This document shows positions 26,150-35,095 of a stretch of DNA of 64,000 nucleotides, piece by piece (within the stretch, counting starts at the first letter, position 1; each line of letters starts with the position of its first letter). The notes under the pieces were generated by a model. That model ran no database searches. It was not told the origin of the DNA and was given only the letters and a program-made list of their open reading frames with translations. The position numbers and the translations under genes were made by a program. Source of the stretch: Rikenellaceae bacterium (GTDB taxonomy: Bacteria > Bacteroidota > Bacteroidia > Bacteroidales > Rikenellaceae); NCBI GenBank assembly GCA_017935625.1, contig JAGBHC010000009.1, forward strand, positions 1 through 64,000, read 5' to 3'.

Positions 26150-26253
26150 GTAACTTTCGCGCCACTTCGGAAAGCGCCGTTCCGAATTTTCGCCCGATTC
26201 CACGGCCCGCGGCCGAAAAAAAGCGGCCTAACGTCAAAATAGTCACCCGATTA

Positions 26254-26284
26254 TTTGGATTTCTCGGGGGGGGGATTATTTTTG
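26254..26284 (+). promoter_or_regulatory. Promoter of the secreted protein gene
   Basis: TTTG at 26254-26257, a 19-nt spacer and TATTTTTG at 26277-26284 match the consensus exactly, 24 nt before the ATG. Confidence 0.75.
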
Positions 26285-26308
26285 TCCGAACCAAAACCGA
26301 ACTATTCC

Positions 26309-27001
26309 ATGAACAGACTACTGTCCCTGGCTGCCGTCGCGCTGCTCGCCGCCGGCACCCTTTTCCGGGCCGAAGCCCAAAAGAAGAACGACCCCGAATA
26401 CCGCCGCGTGACGGTCACCCTCGCCTCGGGCGAACAGGTGGAGGGCTACATCCACCGCGGATGGTATGCCGAATCCTCGCTCCTGAAACGAGAGAACTTC
26501 TCCTTCAAGCTGGTCCCCTCGCCCGACAGCAAGCAGGCCACCAAGTACACGGCCGACGAGGTGCTCTCCATCGACTTCGCCAAGACCACCGAAGCCCATC
26601 CCGACGGCATCCGCTGGGAGTCGCACCCCGTGGCCGCTCCCGGCCTCTCCGACCGCAACCGGGTGATGCAGCGCCTGGTCTGCTGCGACGAGAAGAACGA
26701 CCATGCCGCCCTCTACTGGTGGAAAACGTGGGACGTGACCACCAACAAGAACCGCACCGTCCGCCGGCTGATAACCGTCTACGGCATCCGTTTCGAAGGC
26801 GACGACATCGTCTACCCCTTCTCGCTGGTGAGCACCGTGCTGCTCAAAGAGAAGAAGCCGGGCCTCAAGGAGTTCTCCAAGGCGTGGTTCAAGGGCCCGG
26901 AGGGGAAAGCCCGCAAGGCCGAAGCCAAGAACAGCGCCGCCTGGATGCTGCACATGTACGACGACTACCTCGCCTCCCGCACCGCGGAGCAGAACCTCTG
27001 A
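26309..27001 (+). CDS. Secreted protein of unknown function
   Basis: A 230-residue protein with a clear signal peptide (MNRLLSLAAVALLAAGTLFR followed by AEAQ). I do not recognise the family. The mature part begins with a beta-rich segment, YRRVTVTLASGEQVEGYIHRG, that resembles a short Sm-like or SH3-like strand pair. A basic helical C-terminus (KEFSKAWFKGPEGKARKAEA) follows. No lipobox or transmembrane helix is present, so it is probably periplasmic. It stands alone with its own promoter and terminator. Confidence 0.75.
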   Translation: MNRLLSLAAVALLAAGTLFRAEAQKKNDPEYRRVTVTLASGEQVEGYIHRGWYAESSLLKRENFSFKLVPSPDSKQATKYTADEVLSIDFAKTTEAHPDGIRWESHPVAAPGLSDRNRVMQRLVCCDEKNDHAALYWWKTWDVTTNKNRTVRRLITVYGIRFEGDDIVYPFSLVSTVLLKEKKPGLKEFSKAWFKGPEGKARKAEAKNSAAWMLHMYDDYLASRTAEQNL

Positions 27002-27074
27002 CACCTTTTCCCGGCGCCTCTCCTCACGCATTCCCCGACCCCTCCCATAGCGCGGAGCAAGCCCCCGAACGCAA

Positions 27075-27110
27075 TCCGCCCCTGCCGGAACTCTCTCCGA
27101 CAGGGGCGGA
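27075..27110. terminator. Terminator between the secreted protein gene and ilvE
   Basis: TCCGCCCCTG and CAGGGGCGGA form a 10-bp stem, followed on the plus strand by CTCTCTTTCC. It is placed between convergent genes. Confidence 0.6.
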
Positions 27111-27292
27111 CTCTCTTTCCGCGGATTCCGTCCGAAGCCGCCGTTTCTCCGACGCCTCGCGCAAGCCGATTCTCTCTGCACTATCTCTTTCTCCGGCGCC
27201 TCTCCTGCACGTGCCGCTTCCCGCTTGCCCGCGCCCTCGTCTTGCGCCGTCCTCTCCCTGCGCCGCTGCGCGAAGAGCCCGGCCGGCGGACG

Positions 27293-28311
27293 CTACTCCA
27301 CCTCGATTATCTTGCACCAGCCGTGCGGGTCGGGCTCGGTGCCGAGCTGGATGCCGCGCAGATGCTCATAGAGTTTCACGCTCCACGGACCGGCCTGCTC
27401 GCCGTAGGTGTAGCGCACGTCGGTGTCGGGGTCGTAGACCTCCCTGATGGGCGAAATCACCGCGGCCGTACCGCAGGCGCCCACCTCGTCGAACGTGGAG
27501 AGCTCGGAGAGCTCCACCGCCCGGCGCTCGACCTTCAGCCCGAAGTCCTCAGCCAGCTGACGCAGGCTCATGTTGGTAATCGACGGAAGCACCGAGTGCG
27601 AATCGGGCGTGATGTAGCGGTCGCCGCGAATGGCGAAGAAGTTGGCGGCGCCGCACTCCTCGATGTACTTGCGCTCGGCGGCGTCCACATAGAGGCAGTT
27701 GGCATAGCCGGCATGATGGGCCTTTTCGCCCGAATAGATGCTGGCCGCATAGTTGCCGCCCACCTTCACGTGACCCGTTCCCTTGGGCGCGGCACGGTCG
27801 TGGTTCCGCTCGACGATGACCCGGATGGGGTTGAAGCCCTCCTTGAAATAGGGACCCACCGGAGTGACGAAAATCATGAACAGAAACTCCTTGGCCGGTT
27901 TGACGCCCACCTGGGCGCCAGGCCGATGAGCAGCGGACGCAGATAGAGCGACGCACCCGTCCCGTAGGGCGGAATGAACCGGGCGTTGGCCTTCACCACG
28001 CGCTCGGCAGCCTCCATGAAGAGCTCCACGGGCGGTTCGGCCATACACAGGCAGCGGGCCGACGAGATGAGCCGCCGCGCATTCTCCTCGGCACGGAACA
28101 GACGCACCCTGCCGTCCGCGCCCCGATAGGCCTTGAGCCCCTCGAACGCCTCCTGTCCGTAGTGGAGGCAGGTGGCGGCCATGTGCATGGGGATGTATTC
28201 GTCGGCGGTCATCTCCAACGCGCCCCATTTTCCGTCCCGATAGCAGGAACGGATATTGAAATCGGTCTTGTAGTACCCGAAGCCCAGATTTTTCCAGTCC
28301 ATATTTTCCAT
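27293..28311 (-). pseudogene. ilvE: Branched-chain aminotransferase, single-base frameshift
   Basis: A PLP fold-type IV aminotransferase for the last step of valine, leucine and isoleucine synthesis. The N-terminal part (MENMDWKNLGFGYYKTDFNI to GASLYLRPLLIGL) and C-terminal part (VGVKPAKEFLFMIF to the end) are both well conserved but in different frames. The break is near 27918, where GGCCTGGCGCCCAG is found instead of an expected GGCCTGGGCGCCCAG, one G short. Restoring it gives a normal 339-residue protein, with the PLP lysine presumably in GTGHVKVGGNYAAS. A sequencing or assembly error in the G run is at least as likely as a true mutation. The ATG at 28311 is used. It follows metG by 49 nt on the same strand. 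Confidence 0.88.
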
Positions 28312-28360
28312 ATCCAATCGATTTTTATCGTATTAACTCTTTGTTTTCGGTATCGGCCCC

Positions 28361-30400
28361 TCAGCCGATTTTCGACCCGGCGGGAACCGGCGCCTCAGGA
28401 GCCACGAGACTCAGCTTGCCCGAAGCGTCCTGCGCCATGAGTATCATGCCGCGCGATTCGATGCCGCGCAGCGTGCGGGGCGCCAGATTCACCAGCACCA
28501 GCACCCGGCGGCCCACCAGCTCCTCGGGCGTGTAGTGTTCGGCGATGCCGGAGACGATTTCGCGGGTGTCGATGCCCGTATCGACGGTCAGCCGGAGCAG
28601 CTTCTTGGTCTTGGCCACCTTCTCGGCCGCCACCACGGTCGCCACGCGGACGTCCATCTTGTCGAACTCCTCGAACGACACCTCCGCCTTCTGCGGCTCC
28701 GCGTGCTGCGAGACCTCGGCCGCGGCATTGGCCGCCTTGGTCTCGGCCAGCTTGCGCAGCTGCGCCTCGATGACCTCGTCCTCGATTTTCTCGAAGAGCA
28801 GCTCCGGAGAGCCGATGCGATGCCCCTCGGGCATCAGGTCGCTGCAGCCCATGCGGTCCCACTCCGGCTTTTCGATGCCGAGCATCTTCACCAGTTTGGC
28901 CGCCGTGAAAGGCATGAAGGGTTCGATGGCCACGGCCAGCGACGCGGTGAGCTGCAAGGCGACGTTGAGGATGGTCTTCACCCGTTCGGGGTCGCTCTTG
29001 ACCGTTTTCCACGGCTCGGTGTCGGCCAGGTACTTGTTGCCCAGACGGGCTATGTTCATCGCCTCCTTCAGCGCTTCGCGGAAGCGGTAGTTCTCGATAT
29101 TCTCCTCCAGCGCCGCCTTGATGCGCGGCACCTCGGCCAGCATTTCGCGGTCGGCCTCGGCGAGCGGACCCGCAGCCGGAACCGCCCCGTCGTAGTATTT
29201 GCGGGTGAGCACCAGCGCACGGTTCACGAAATTACCCAGCACGGCCACCAGCTCGTTGTTGTTGCGTGCCTGGAAGTCCTTCCACGTGAAGTCGTTGTCC
29301 TTGCTCTCGGGCGCATTGGCGCAGAGCACGTAGCGCAGGACATCCTCCTTGCCGGGGAACTCGTCGAGGTACTCGTGCAGCCACACGGCCCAGTTGCGCG
29401 AGGTGGAAATCTTGTCGCCCTCCAGATTGAGGAACTCGTTGGCCGGCACGTTGTCGGGCAGGATGTAACCGCCGTGGGCCCGCAGCATGGCCGGGAAGAC
29501 GATGCAGTGGAAGACGATGTTGTCCTTGCCGATGAAATGGACCATCTTGGTATCCTCGCTCTTCCAGTACTTCTCCCAGTCGGGGGTGAGGTCCTTGGTG
29601 GCCGAGATGTAGCCGATGGGAGCGTCGAACCAGACGTAGAGCACCTTGCCCTCGGCACCCTCCACCGGCACGGGAATGCCCCAGTCGAGGTCGCGGCTCA
29701 CGGCACGGGGCTGCAGACCGAGGTCGAGCCAGCTCTTGCACTGTCCGTAGACGTTGGGCTTCCACTCCTTGTGCCCCTCCAGAATCCACCGGCGCAGGAA
29801 CTCCTCGTGCTTGTCCAGCGGCAGATACCAGTGGGTGGTCTCCCTCAGCTCCGGGGCCGAACCCGATATGGCGCTTCGGGGGTTGATGAGGTCGGTGGGG
29901 TTGAGCGTCGAACCGCACTTCTCGCACTGGTCGCCGTAGGCGCGTTCGTTCTGGCAGTGGGGGCAGGTGCCGGTGATGTAGCGGTCGGCCAGGAAGGTCT
30001 TGGCTTCGGGGTCGTAGTACTGCATCGAGGTCTGCTCCACGAACTCGCCCTTGTCGTAGAGGGTGCGGAAAAATTCCGACGCCGTGACCGCATGGGTGGG
30101 CGACGTGGTGCGCGAATAGATGTCGAACGACATGCCCAGCCGCTCGAAGGAGCTCTTGATGATGGCGTGGTATTTATCGACGATATCCTGCGGCGAGACC
30201 CCCTCGCGGCGAGCTTTGATGGTGATGGGCACTCCGTGTTCGTCGGAACCGCACACCGAAATGACATCCCGGCCGCGCAGCCGCAGATAGCGCACGAAGA
30301 TGTCGGAGGGGATGTAGACCCCCGCCAGATGGCCGATATGCACGGGACCGTTGGCATAGGGCAATGCCGAAGTCACCAGATAACGTTTGAACTCTTTCAT
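28361..30400 (-). CDS. metG: Methionyl-tRNA synthetase
   Basis: A 679-residue class I synthetase that charges tRNA-Met. The HIGH motif is at 21-24 ([14 protein letters not shown]) and the KMSKS loop is KISTS at about 329-333. The zinc knuckle has CPHCQ and CEKCG near residue 145-160. The anticodon-binding helical domain is followed by a C-terminal tRNA-binding OB fold (about 575-679; [20 protein letters not shown], ending [16 protein letters not shown]) used for dimerisation. Its promoter merges with a tandem repeat array, and ilvE lies downstream. Confidence 0.97.
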   Translation of the reverse strand: MKEFKRYLVTSALPYANGPVHIGHLAGVYIPSDIFVRYLRLRGRDVISVCGSDEHGVPITIKARREGVSPQDIVDKYHAIIKSSFERLGMSFDIYSRTTSPTHAVTASEFFRTLYDKGEFVEQTSMQYYDPEAKTFLADRYITGTCPHCQNERAYGDQCEKCGSTLNPTDLINPRSAISGSAPELRETTHWYLPLDKHEEFLRRWILEGHKEWKPNVYGQCKSWLDLGLQPRAVSRDLDWGIPVPVEGAEGKVLYVWFDAPIGYISATKDLTPDWEKYWKSEDTKMVHFIGKDNIVFHCIVFPAMLRAHGGYILPDNVPANEFLNLEGDKISTSRNWAVWLHEYLDEFPGKEDVLRYVLCANAPESKDNDFTWKDFQARNNNELVAVLGNFVNRALVLTRKYYDGAVPAAGPLAEADREMLAEVPRIKAALEENIENYRFREALKEAMNIARLGNKYLADTEPWKTVKSDPERVKTILNVALQLTASLAVAIEPFMPFTAAKLVKMLGIEKPEWDRMGCSDLMPEGHRIGSPELLFEKIEDEVIEAQLRKLAETKAANAAAEVSQHAEPQKAEVSFEEFDKMDVRVATVVAAEKVAKTKKLLRLTVDTGIDTREIVSGIAEHYTPEELVGRRVLVLVNLAPRTLRGIESRGMILMAQDASGKLSLVAPEAPVPAGSKIG

Positions 30401-30508
30401 GGTGGTAATATGTTTTCTTTTATCCTAAATATCGATTTTCCAATGTTTTTCGCTCCATCCGGCAGACCGGCCGAACCCCGGCCGCACAAGGCCGGGCATA
30501 AACGAATA

Positions 30509-30540
30509 CAAAGATACGAATAAGCGAGGGCAAAAGCAAA
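30509..30540 (-). promoter_or_regulatory. metG promoter, -33 box inside the repeat array
   Basis: On the minus strand TTTG (30540-30537), a 20-nt spacer and TATCTTTG (30516-30509) form a good promoter 109 nt before metG. The TTTG and spacer belong to the first 74-bp repeat unit, and only the -7 box is unique sequence. Confidence 0.65.
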
Positions 30541-30788
30541 CTTGTTTGCATTTTGCCGAGCGAGAGTATCTAAGGCGAAGCCAAAGAGGACGAATAAGCG
30601 AGGGTAAAAGCTGTCTTGTCCGTATTTTGCCGAGCGGGAGTATCTAAGGCGAAGCCAAAGAGGACGAATAAGCGAGGGCAAAAGCAAACTTGTTTGCATT
30701 TTGCCGAGCGAGAGTATCTAAGGCGAAGCCAAAGAGGACGAATAAGCGAGGGCAAAAGCTGTCTTGTCCGTATTTTGCCGGGCGGGAG
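30518..30788. repeat. 74-bp tandem repeat array, A-B-A-B
   Basis: Units start at 30518, 30592, 30666 and 30740, exactly 74 nt apart; the fourth stops after about 49 nt, 4 nt before the rnhB stop codon. All begin GAATAAGCGAGGG and contain TTTTGCCG and TCTAAGGCGAAGCC. Units 1 and 3 carry AAACTTGTTTGCA and units 2 and 4 carry TGTCTTGTCCGTA in the same place, so the array is a 148-bp dimer present twice. The A version holds a palindrome, GCAAAC-TT-GTTTGC. On the minus strand each unit repeats the metG promoter layout, with CCTCTTTG in place of TATCTTTG. The apparent reading frames through it are repeat artefacts. Confidence 0.9.
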
Positions 30789-30791
30789 CAT

Positions 30792-31385
30792 TCAGAAAAG
30801 TTCGGGGTCGCCTCCGCAATGAAACGAGAGCCGGTGGTGGGGCGAAAGTCCGTACCGCACGACGGCCTCCCGATGCTCCCGGGTCGGATAGCCCTTGTTG
30901 CGCTCCCACCCGTACTGCGGGAAAAGCGGCGCCAGCGCTTGCATGTAATCGTCGCGGTAGGTCTTGGCCAGCACCGATGCCGCGGCGATGTCGGCATACT
31001 TGCCGTCGCCCTTGACGATGCAGCGGAAAGGGATTCCCGACCCGGTCCGGAAGCGGTTGCCGTCGATGGCCAGAAACCCGGGACGCACGCTCAGACGGGC
31101 CACGGCCCGGTTCATTCCCTCGATACTGGCGTTCAGGATGTTGATTCGGTCGATTTCTTCGGCCGACACCTGCTCGACGGCCCAGGCCACCGCCTCGCGC
31201 TCTATCACCTCGCGCAGCCGGTAGCGGTTGCGTTCGGTCATGCGTTTGGAATCGTCCAGCAGCGGATGGAAGAACCCTTCGGGCAATATCACCGCCGCCG
31301 CGAAGACCGGTCCGGCCAGGCATCCGCGTCCGGCCTCGTCGCATCCCGCTTCGGGGAACTCTCTCTGATAACACGTTTCGAGCAT
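30792..31385 (-). CDS. rnhB: Ribonuclease HII
   Basis: A 197-residue enzyme that cuts RNA in RNA-DNA hybrids and single ribonucleotides in DNA. The catalytic acids include D16 and E17 in GCDEAGRGCLAG, with AIDGNRF and the AAASVLAKTYRD helix also present. The ATG at 31385 is the family start; an upstream open frame runs through repeat sequence and is not coding. It is transcribed toward the 74-bp array and metG. Confidence 0.95.
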   Translation of the reverse strand: MLETCYQREFPEAGCDEAGRGCLAGPVFAAAVILPEGFFHPLLDDSKRMTERNRYRLREVIEREAVAWAVEQVSAEEIDRINILNASIEGMNRAVARLSVRPGFLAIDGNRFRTGSGIPFRCIVKGDGKYADIAAASVLAKTYRDDYMQALAPLFPQYGWERNKGYPTREHREAVVRYGLSPHHRLSFHCGGDPELF

Positions 31386-31438
31386 CGTCGTCTTTCGGAT
31401 TTTCGGCCGTCGCACACGGCGGCGGAACGTTTCAGTCG

Positions 31439-31600
31439 CAAATATAACAAAAACCGACGACAAACCGAAAGCGCGGCCGGCGGGCGGTCGCCAAAGGCGA
31501 TTCGTTTGAGACAAATGCACTCCCCATTCGGTGAAAAACGAAAGACCGGTCGGCGGGCGGCCGGCGGGCGGTCGCCCAAGGCGATTCGTTTGAGACAATT
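31439..31600 (-). repeat. Dispersed promoter-bearing repeat, two divergent units
   Basis: Read on the minus strand, two tandem units start TTGTCTCAAACGAATCGCC (near 31600 and 31517). Each has a hairpin (TCGCC-TTG-GGCGA and TCGCC-TTT-GGCGA) and then a CTTTCG block. The proximal unit ends in TATATTTG (31446-31439), 54 nt before rnhB; a TTTC lies 20 nt upstream, making a promoter. The distal unit keeps CTTTCGTTTTTCACCGAAT but has a degraded -7 box. Related copies lie near efp and upstream of the GH28 gene. Confidence 0.65.
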
Positions 31601-31635
31601 CTACCGTTTTTCGACGGAAATTCCGGGAAAAAACG

Positions 31636-31643
31636 TATTTTTG
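31636..31643 (+). promoter_or_regulatory. -7 box of the apbE operon
   Basis: TATTTTTG, 51 nt before the apbE ATG. An upstream CCGTTTTTCGACGG hairpin recalls the CGTTTTTCG motif of the sppA and NatAB promoters. Confidence 0.5.
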
Positions 31644-31694
31644 TCACCGGTCCCGGCAGAAATGCGTCTCCGCCGGGAGAAGCGACACCGAATT

Positions 31695-32726
31695 ATGAAC
31701 GACAAAAAGATACGCAACCTCGCAGCGGCCGCCGCATGCGCGCTGCTGCTATCCGGCTGCCGGCCGGCGGAGAGCCCGAAGACCGTTTTCGACGGATTCA
31801 CGCAGGGCACCACCTTCCACATCGTGGTCAAGGGCGAAGGCGCCGATTCGCTCGCCCCGAAAATCGAACGGGCATTCACCGAAATCGACAACTCGCTTTC
31901 GCTCTACAACGACAGTTCGCTGCTCTGCCGGCTGAACGCCAATCTCACCGACTCGGTGGACACGCACATCGCCTACTGCATCGAGCAGGCCGCCGTGGTG
32001 AGCCGCCTGAGCGACGGCATGTACGACGTCACCGTCAAGCCGCTGACCCAGGCCTGGGGCTTCGCGGGCAAGGGACAGGTCGCCCATCCCGACCTCGACT
32101 CGCTGCTGCCGCTGGTGGGATACGACAAAATCGCCGTGGAGAACGGGCGGCTGCGCAAGGCCGACCCCCGCATGCAGATAGACCTCAACTCGGTGGCCCA
32201 GGGCTACACGGCCGACCTGATAGGGCGGCTGCTGGAGGAGAACGGCGTCACGGACTATCTGGTGGAGGTGGGCGGCGAAATCATGTGCCGCGGCACCAAC
32301 CCGCGCGGCGAACGCTGGGTGGTGGGCATCGACCGGCCCGAGGAGGGCAACAACACCCCCGGCGAACAACTCCAGTGCCTGATAGCCCTCGAGGGCGGCA
32401 ACGGACTGGTCACCTCGGGCAACTACCGCAAGTTCTACACCGACGACCAGGGCCGCAAGGTGGCCCACACCATCAACCCCAAGACCGGCATGAGCAGCGT
32501 CAGCAATCTGCTGATGGCGACCGTCATAGCCCCCACCAGCACACAGGCCGACGCCCTGGGCACCATGTTCATGTCGCTGGGTCTGGAGGCCTCTCTCGCG
32601 CTGATTCCCTCGCTCGGCGAAGAGATAAAGGTGCTGCTGGTCTACGCCGACGAGCAGGGCGATTTCCGCAGCTACCTCTCGCCGGGCATGGAAGCGTGTA
32701 TCATCGATATGGACAAAAGAAGATGA
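31695..32726 (+). CDS. apbE: ApbE-type FAD:protein FMN transferase (lipoprotein)
   Basis: A 343-residue predicted lipoprotein (LLLSGC, Cys 22) that attaches FMN to threonine residues of proteins such as NqrB, NqrC or RnfG. Family motifs are QGTTFHIVV (about 37), DVTVKPLTQAWGF, the nucleotide-binding DLNSVAQGYTADLIG, GEIMCRGTNP, HTINPKTG and the metal site STQADALGTMF. None of its flavoprotein partners is in the window. The stop overlaps the next ATG (ATGA), indicating translational coupling to the lipid kinase. Confidence 0.92.
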   Translation: MNDKKIRNLAAAAACALLLSGCRPAESPKTVFDGFTQGTTFHIVVKGEGADSLAPKIERAFTEIDNSLSLYNDSSLLCRLNANLTDSVDTHIAYCIEQAAVVSRLSDGMYDVTVKPLTQAWGFAGKGQVAHPDLDSLLPLVGYDKIAVENGRLRKADPRMQIDLNSVAQGYTADLIGRLLEENGVTDYLVEVGGEIMCRGTNPRGERWVVGIDRPEEGNNTPGEQLQCLIALEGGNGLVTSGNYRKFYTDDQGRKVAHTINPKTGMSSVSNLLMATVIAPTSTQADALGTMFMSLGLEASLALIPSLGEEIKVLLVYADEQGDFRSYLSPGMEACIIDMDKRR

Positions 32727-33628
32727 AAAAGGTCAAATTCATATACAACCCCCACAGCGGCGAGACCCTCGTCCCCACCTTTCTGGACGAGATAATCGGT
32801 CTCTACCAGCGCAAGCTGCTCTCCGTCGTCCCCTACCGGCTCACCTTCGACGGCAACCCCATCGACATCGTCTCCGACCTGGACGAGAGCTATCACCACA
32901 TCCTGATTGCGGGCGGCGACGGAACGGTCAATTACGTGGTCAATCTCATGAAGCAGTACGGCATCGACATTCCGGTGGCCATCCTGCCCACCGGCACGGC
33001 CAACGACTTCGCCTCGGTGCTGGGCATGCCCGCCTCCATTCCGCAGGCCTGCCGCAAGATACTGGAGGGCGAGATTCGCAGCGTGGACCTGGGACGCGTG
33101 AACGGCAGCTATTTCGTGAACGTATTCAGCTGCGGCCTCTTCACCGACGTGTCGCAGAAGACCCCCACCATTCTCAAGAACACCTTCGGACGGCTGGCCT
33201 ACTACGTGGGCGGTCTGGGCGAAATCGCCAAACTGCGCAAAATGCACATCACCATCGCCAGCGACCGGGGCGAATACGACGGAAGTTCGCTCATGTTCCT
33301 GGTCTTTAACGGACAGACCGCCGGAAAGTTCAAACTGGCCTACCTCTCCGAAATCGACGACGGCCTGCTGGACGTGCTCATCATCAAGGGCGACTCGCCG
33401 CTGGAGACCATACAGACCATCCTGCACTACCTCTCGCGGCTGGGCATCAACTCCTCGGACGACTATCCGCCGGGGGTCATCCACTTCCAGTGCAGCCGCC
33501 TGACGGCCGTGTCGGCCCTGGACGAAGCCACCGACATGGACGGGCAGGCGGGTCCGCACTTCCCGCTCGAAATCTCGTGCCAGCGGGGCGGACTCAAGGT
33601 CATCTGCCCGCGCCGCGACAACCTCTGA
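32723..33628 (+). CDS. Diacylglycerol/lipid kinase family protein (YegS/DgkB type)
   Basis: A 301-residue cytosolic ATP-dependent lipid kinase. The DAGK catalytic motif is LIAGGDGTVNYVVN (about 63) and the nucleotide loop is LPTGTANDFASVLGMP. A beta-sandwich C-terminal domain follows with MDGQAGPHFPLEI. The substrate (diacylglycerol, phosphatidylglycerol or another lipid alcohol) cannot be assigned. It overlaps apbE by 4 nt and precedes an AraC regulator by 16 nt. Confidence 0.88.
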   Translation: MKKVKFIYNPHSGETLVPTFLDEIIGLYQRKLLSVVPYRLTFDGNPIDIVSDLDESYHHILIAGGDGTVNYVVNLMKQYGIDIPVAILPTGTANDFASVLGMPASIPQACRKILEGEIRSVDLGRVNGSYFVNVFSCGLFTDVSQKTPTILKNTFGRLAYYVGGLGEIAKLRKMHITIASDRGEYDGSSLMFLVFNGQTAGKFKLAYLSEIDDGLLDVLIIKGDSPLETIQTILHYLSRLGINSSDDYPPGVIHFQCSRLTAVSALDEATDMDGQAGPHFPLEISCQRGGLKVICPRRDNL

Positions 33629-33644
33629 CCCCGAACCCCACTCC

Positions 33645-34538
33645 ATGAAACAGCAAACGGAACAAGAGAGCGTCCTGTCACGTCTGAAACGCAACCCGGC
33701 CAAGGCATCGGATTTCCTTTCCGACCAGCTGGTCATCACCCGGCTTGACGTGCACACCAACCCGGTAACCCACCCGGGCCACATAAACGGATTCGCCGCA
33801 GTGCTGGCCACCGCCGGCCGGTTCGACATCTCCATCAACGCCGACACCTACTCCGTGGAGGCCGGCTCGATGGTCATCTTCCACCCCAACTGCACGGTGT
33901 GCGTCACCGGAGCCGCCCCCGACACCGACGTCTATCTGGCCGCCATCACCCGCCCCTTTCTCAACAACATGTCCATCGACATGGGCATCACCCTGCCCTG
34001 GTATCTGAGCGTCAGACGCCACCCGGTCATCGCCCTGCACGACGACGACCGCCAAATCGTCCGCGACATGCTCCACTCCATGCTCGGCGTGGTGCACAGC
34101 GGCGAGAGCCCCTACCGGGTCGAGATTCTGGGCTGCATGGCCACGGCATTCATCTACAAGCTCATCGGCATCTACCAGCAGGAGAAACTGATGGACACCC
34201 GCGGCCGCCACTCCAACAAGGAGCTCCTCTTCGAACAGTTCGTCGAGCTGCTGCTGGCCCACTACCGCAGCGAGCGCAGCCTGGGATTCTACGCCCGCCG
34301 GCTGGGCATCTCCTCCAAATACCTCTCGCTGGTGATAAAGACCGTCAGCGGCAAGAGCGCCGTGGAGTGGATTGACGACTACGTGATACAGGAGGCCAAG
34401 AACCTGCTGCTGCGCTCGGGACTCTCCATCGGCGAGGTGGCCGCCCGGCTCAACTTCTCCACCCAGTCCTTCTTCGGCAAATACTTCAAGCTCCACACCG
34501 GCATCTCGCCCAAGAAGTTCCAGACCCTGGGCAAATAG
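33645..34538 (+). CDS. AraC-family transcriptional regulator
   Basis: A 297-residue regulator with an N-terminal cupin-like sensor domain (about 25-170) and a C-terminal double HTH (about 195-297; SLGFYARRLGISSKYLSLVI and LSIGEVAARLNFSTQSFFGK). GISPKKFQTLGK closes the domain. It has no transmembrane segment, so it is a one-component cytosolic sensor. It forms an apparent operon with apbE and the lipid kinase (16-nt gap). The signal and targets are unknown. I see no reason to link it to the distant uronate genes. Confidence 0.9.
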   Translation: MKQQTEQESVLSRLKRNPAKASDFLSDQLVITRLDVHTNPVTHPGHINGFAAVLATAGRFDISINADTYSVEAGSMVIFHPNCTVCVTGAAPDTDVYLAAITRPFLNNMSIDMGITLPWYLSVRRHPVIALHDDDRQIVRDMLHSMLGVVHSGESPYRVEILGCMATAFIYKLIGIYQQEKLMDTRGRHSNKELLFEQFVELLLAHYRSERSLGFYARRLGISSKYLSLVIKTVSGKSAVEWIDDYVIQEAKNLLLRSGLSIGEVAARLNFSTQSFFGKYFKLHTGISPKKFQTLGK

Positions 34539-34597
34539 CCGTGCGGCCCCTCTGCGATAAAACCGGCCGGCGGAGACGAAAATCCGTTCCAAATAAG

Positions 34598-34605
34598 TAT
34601 CTTTG
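34598..34605 (+). promoter_or_regulatory. -7 box upstream of the YccF gene
   Basis: TATCTTTG, a perfect TAnnTTTG, 93 nt before the ATG. The intervening leader contains a CTTTCG-TCCGGAG-CGAAAG hairpin (34652-34670). Confidence 0.5.
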
Positions 34606-34698
34606 CCGCCGGGAAACCGGAACGCGGACGCCCAACCGCCCGCCCCGCCTTTCGTCCGGAGCGAAAGAGATTCCCGCACATCGAAAAACGAACACGGA

Positions 34699-35082
34699 AT
34701 GAGACTACTCGGAAACATCATCTGGCTCCTGTGCGGCGGTGTGGCCACCGCCCTCGAATACCTGGTCGGCGGCACGCTCATGTGCCTGACCGTCATTGGA
34801 ATACCCTTCGGACTGCAGGTCTTCAAACTGGTGCCCCTGGCCCTGTGGCCCTTCGGCATGAAGGTGGTCTACGTAGACTGCACGCCGGGGTGCATCAATC
34901 TGCTGCTCAACATTCTGTGGCTCCTGCTCGGCGGAATCTGGATTGCCCTCACCCACCTGCTCTTCGGCCTGCTGCTGTGTGTGACCGTTCTCGGCATCCC
35001 CTTCGGGCTGCAGCACTTCAAGCTGATGCGCATCGCCCTCTCGCCCTTCGGCAAAAACGTCATCCCGCTCCGGGTTCTCTAA
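34699..35082 (+). CDS. YccF-domain inner-membrane protein
   Basis: A 127-residue membrane protein of unknown function made of two similar halves, an internal duplication. Each half has NIIWLL/NILWLL, a hydrophobic helix, and then IGIPFGLQ or LGIPFGLQ followed by FKL and PFG. Four hydrophobic segments are visible. It lies 13 nt upstream of the TonB-dependent receptor gene and is probably cotranscribed, but a functional link is not known. Confidence 0.85.
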   Translation: MRLLGNIIWLLCGGVATALEYLVGGTLMCLTVIGIPFGLQVFKLVPLALWPFGMKVVYVDCTPGCINLLLNILWLLLGGIWIALTHLLFGLLLCVTVLGIPFGLQHFKLMRIALSPFGKNVIPLRVL

Positions 35083-35095
35083 CGCCTTGCCCCGC

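Noticed and set aside
30518..30788. CRISPR-like appearance of the regular array
   Set aside because: There is no repeat-spacer structure: whole units are repeated, variants alternate, and no cas genes are present.
30397..30997. Short minus-strand frames through the 74-bp array that repeat LFGFALDTLARQ-type peptides
   Set aside because: The 74-nt period is not a multiple of three, so the same peptide appears in several frames; there is no start region or conserved domain.
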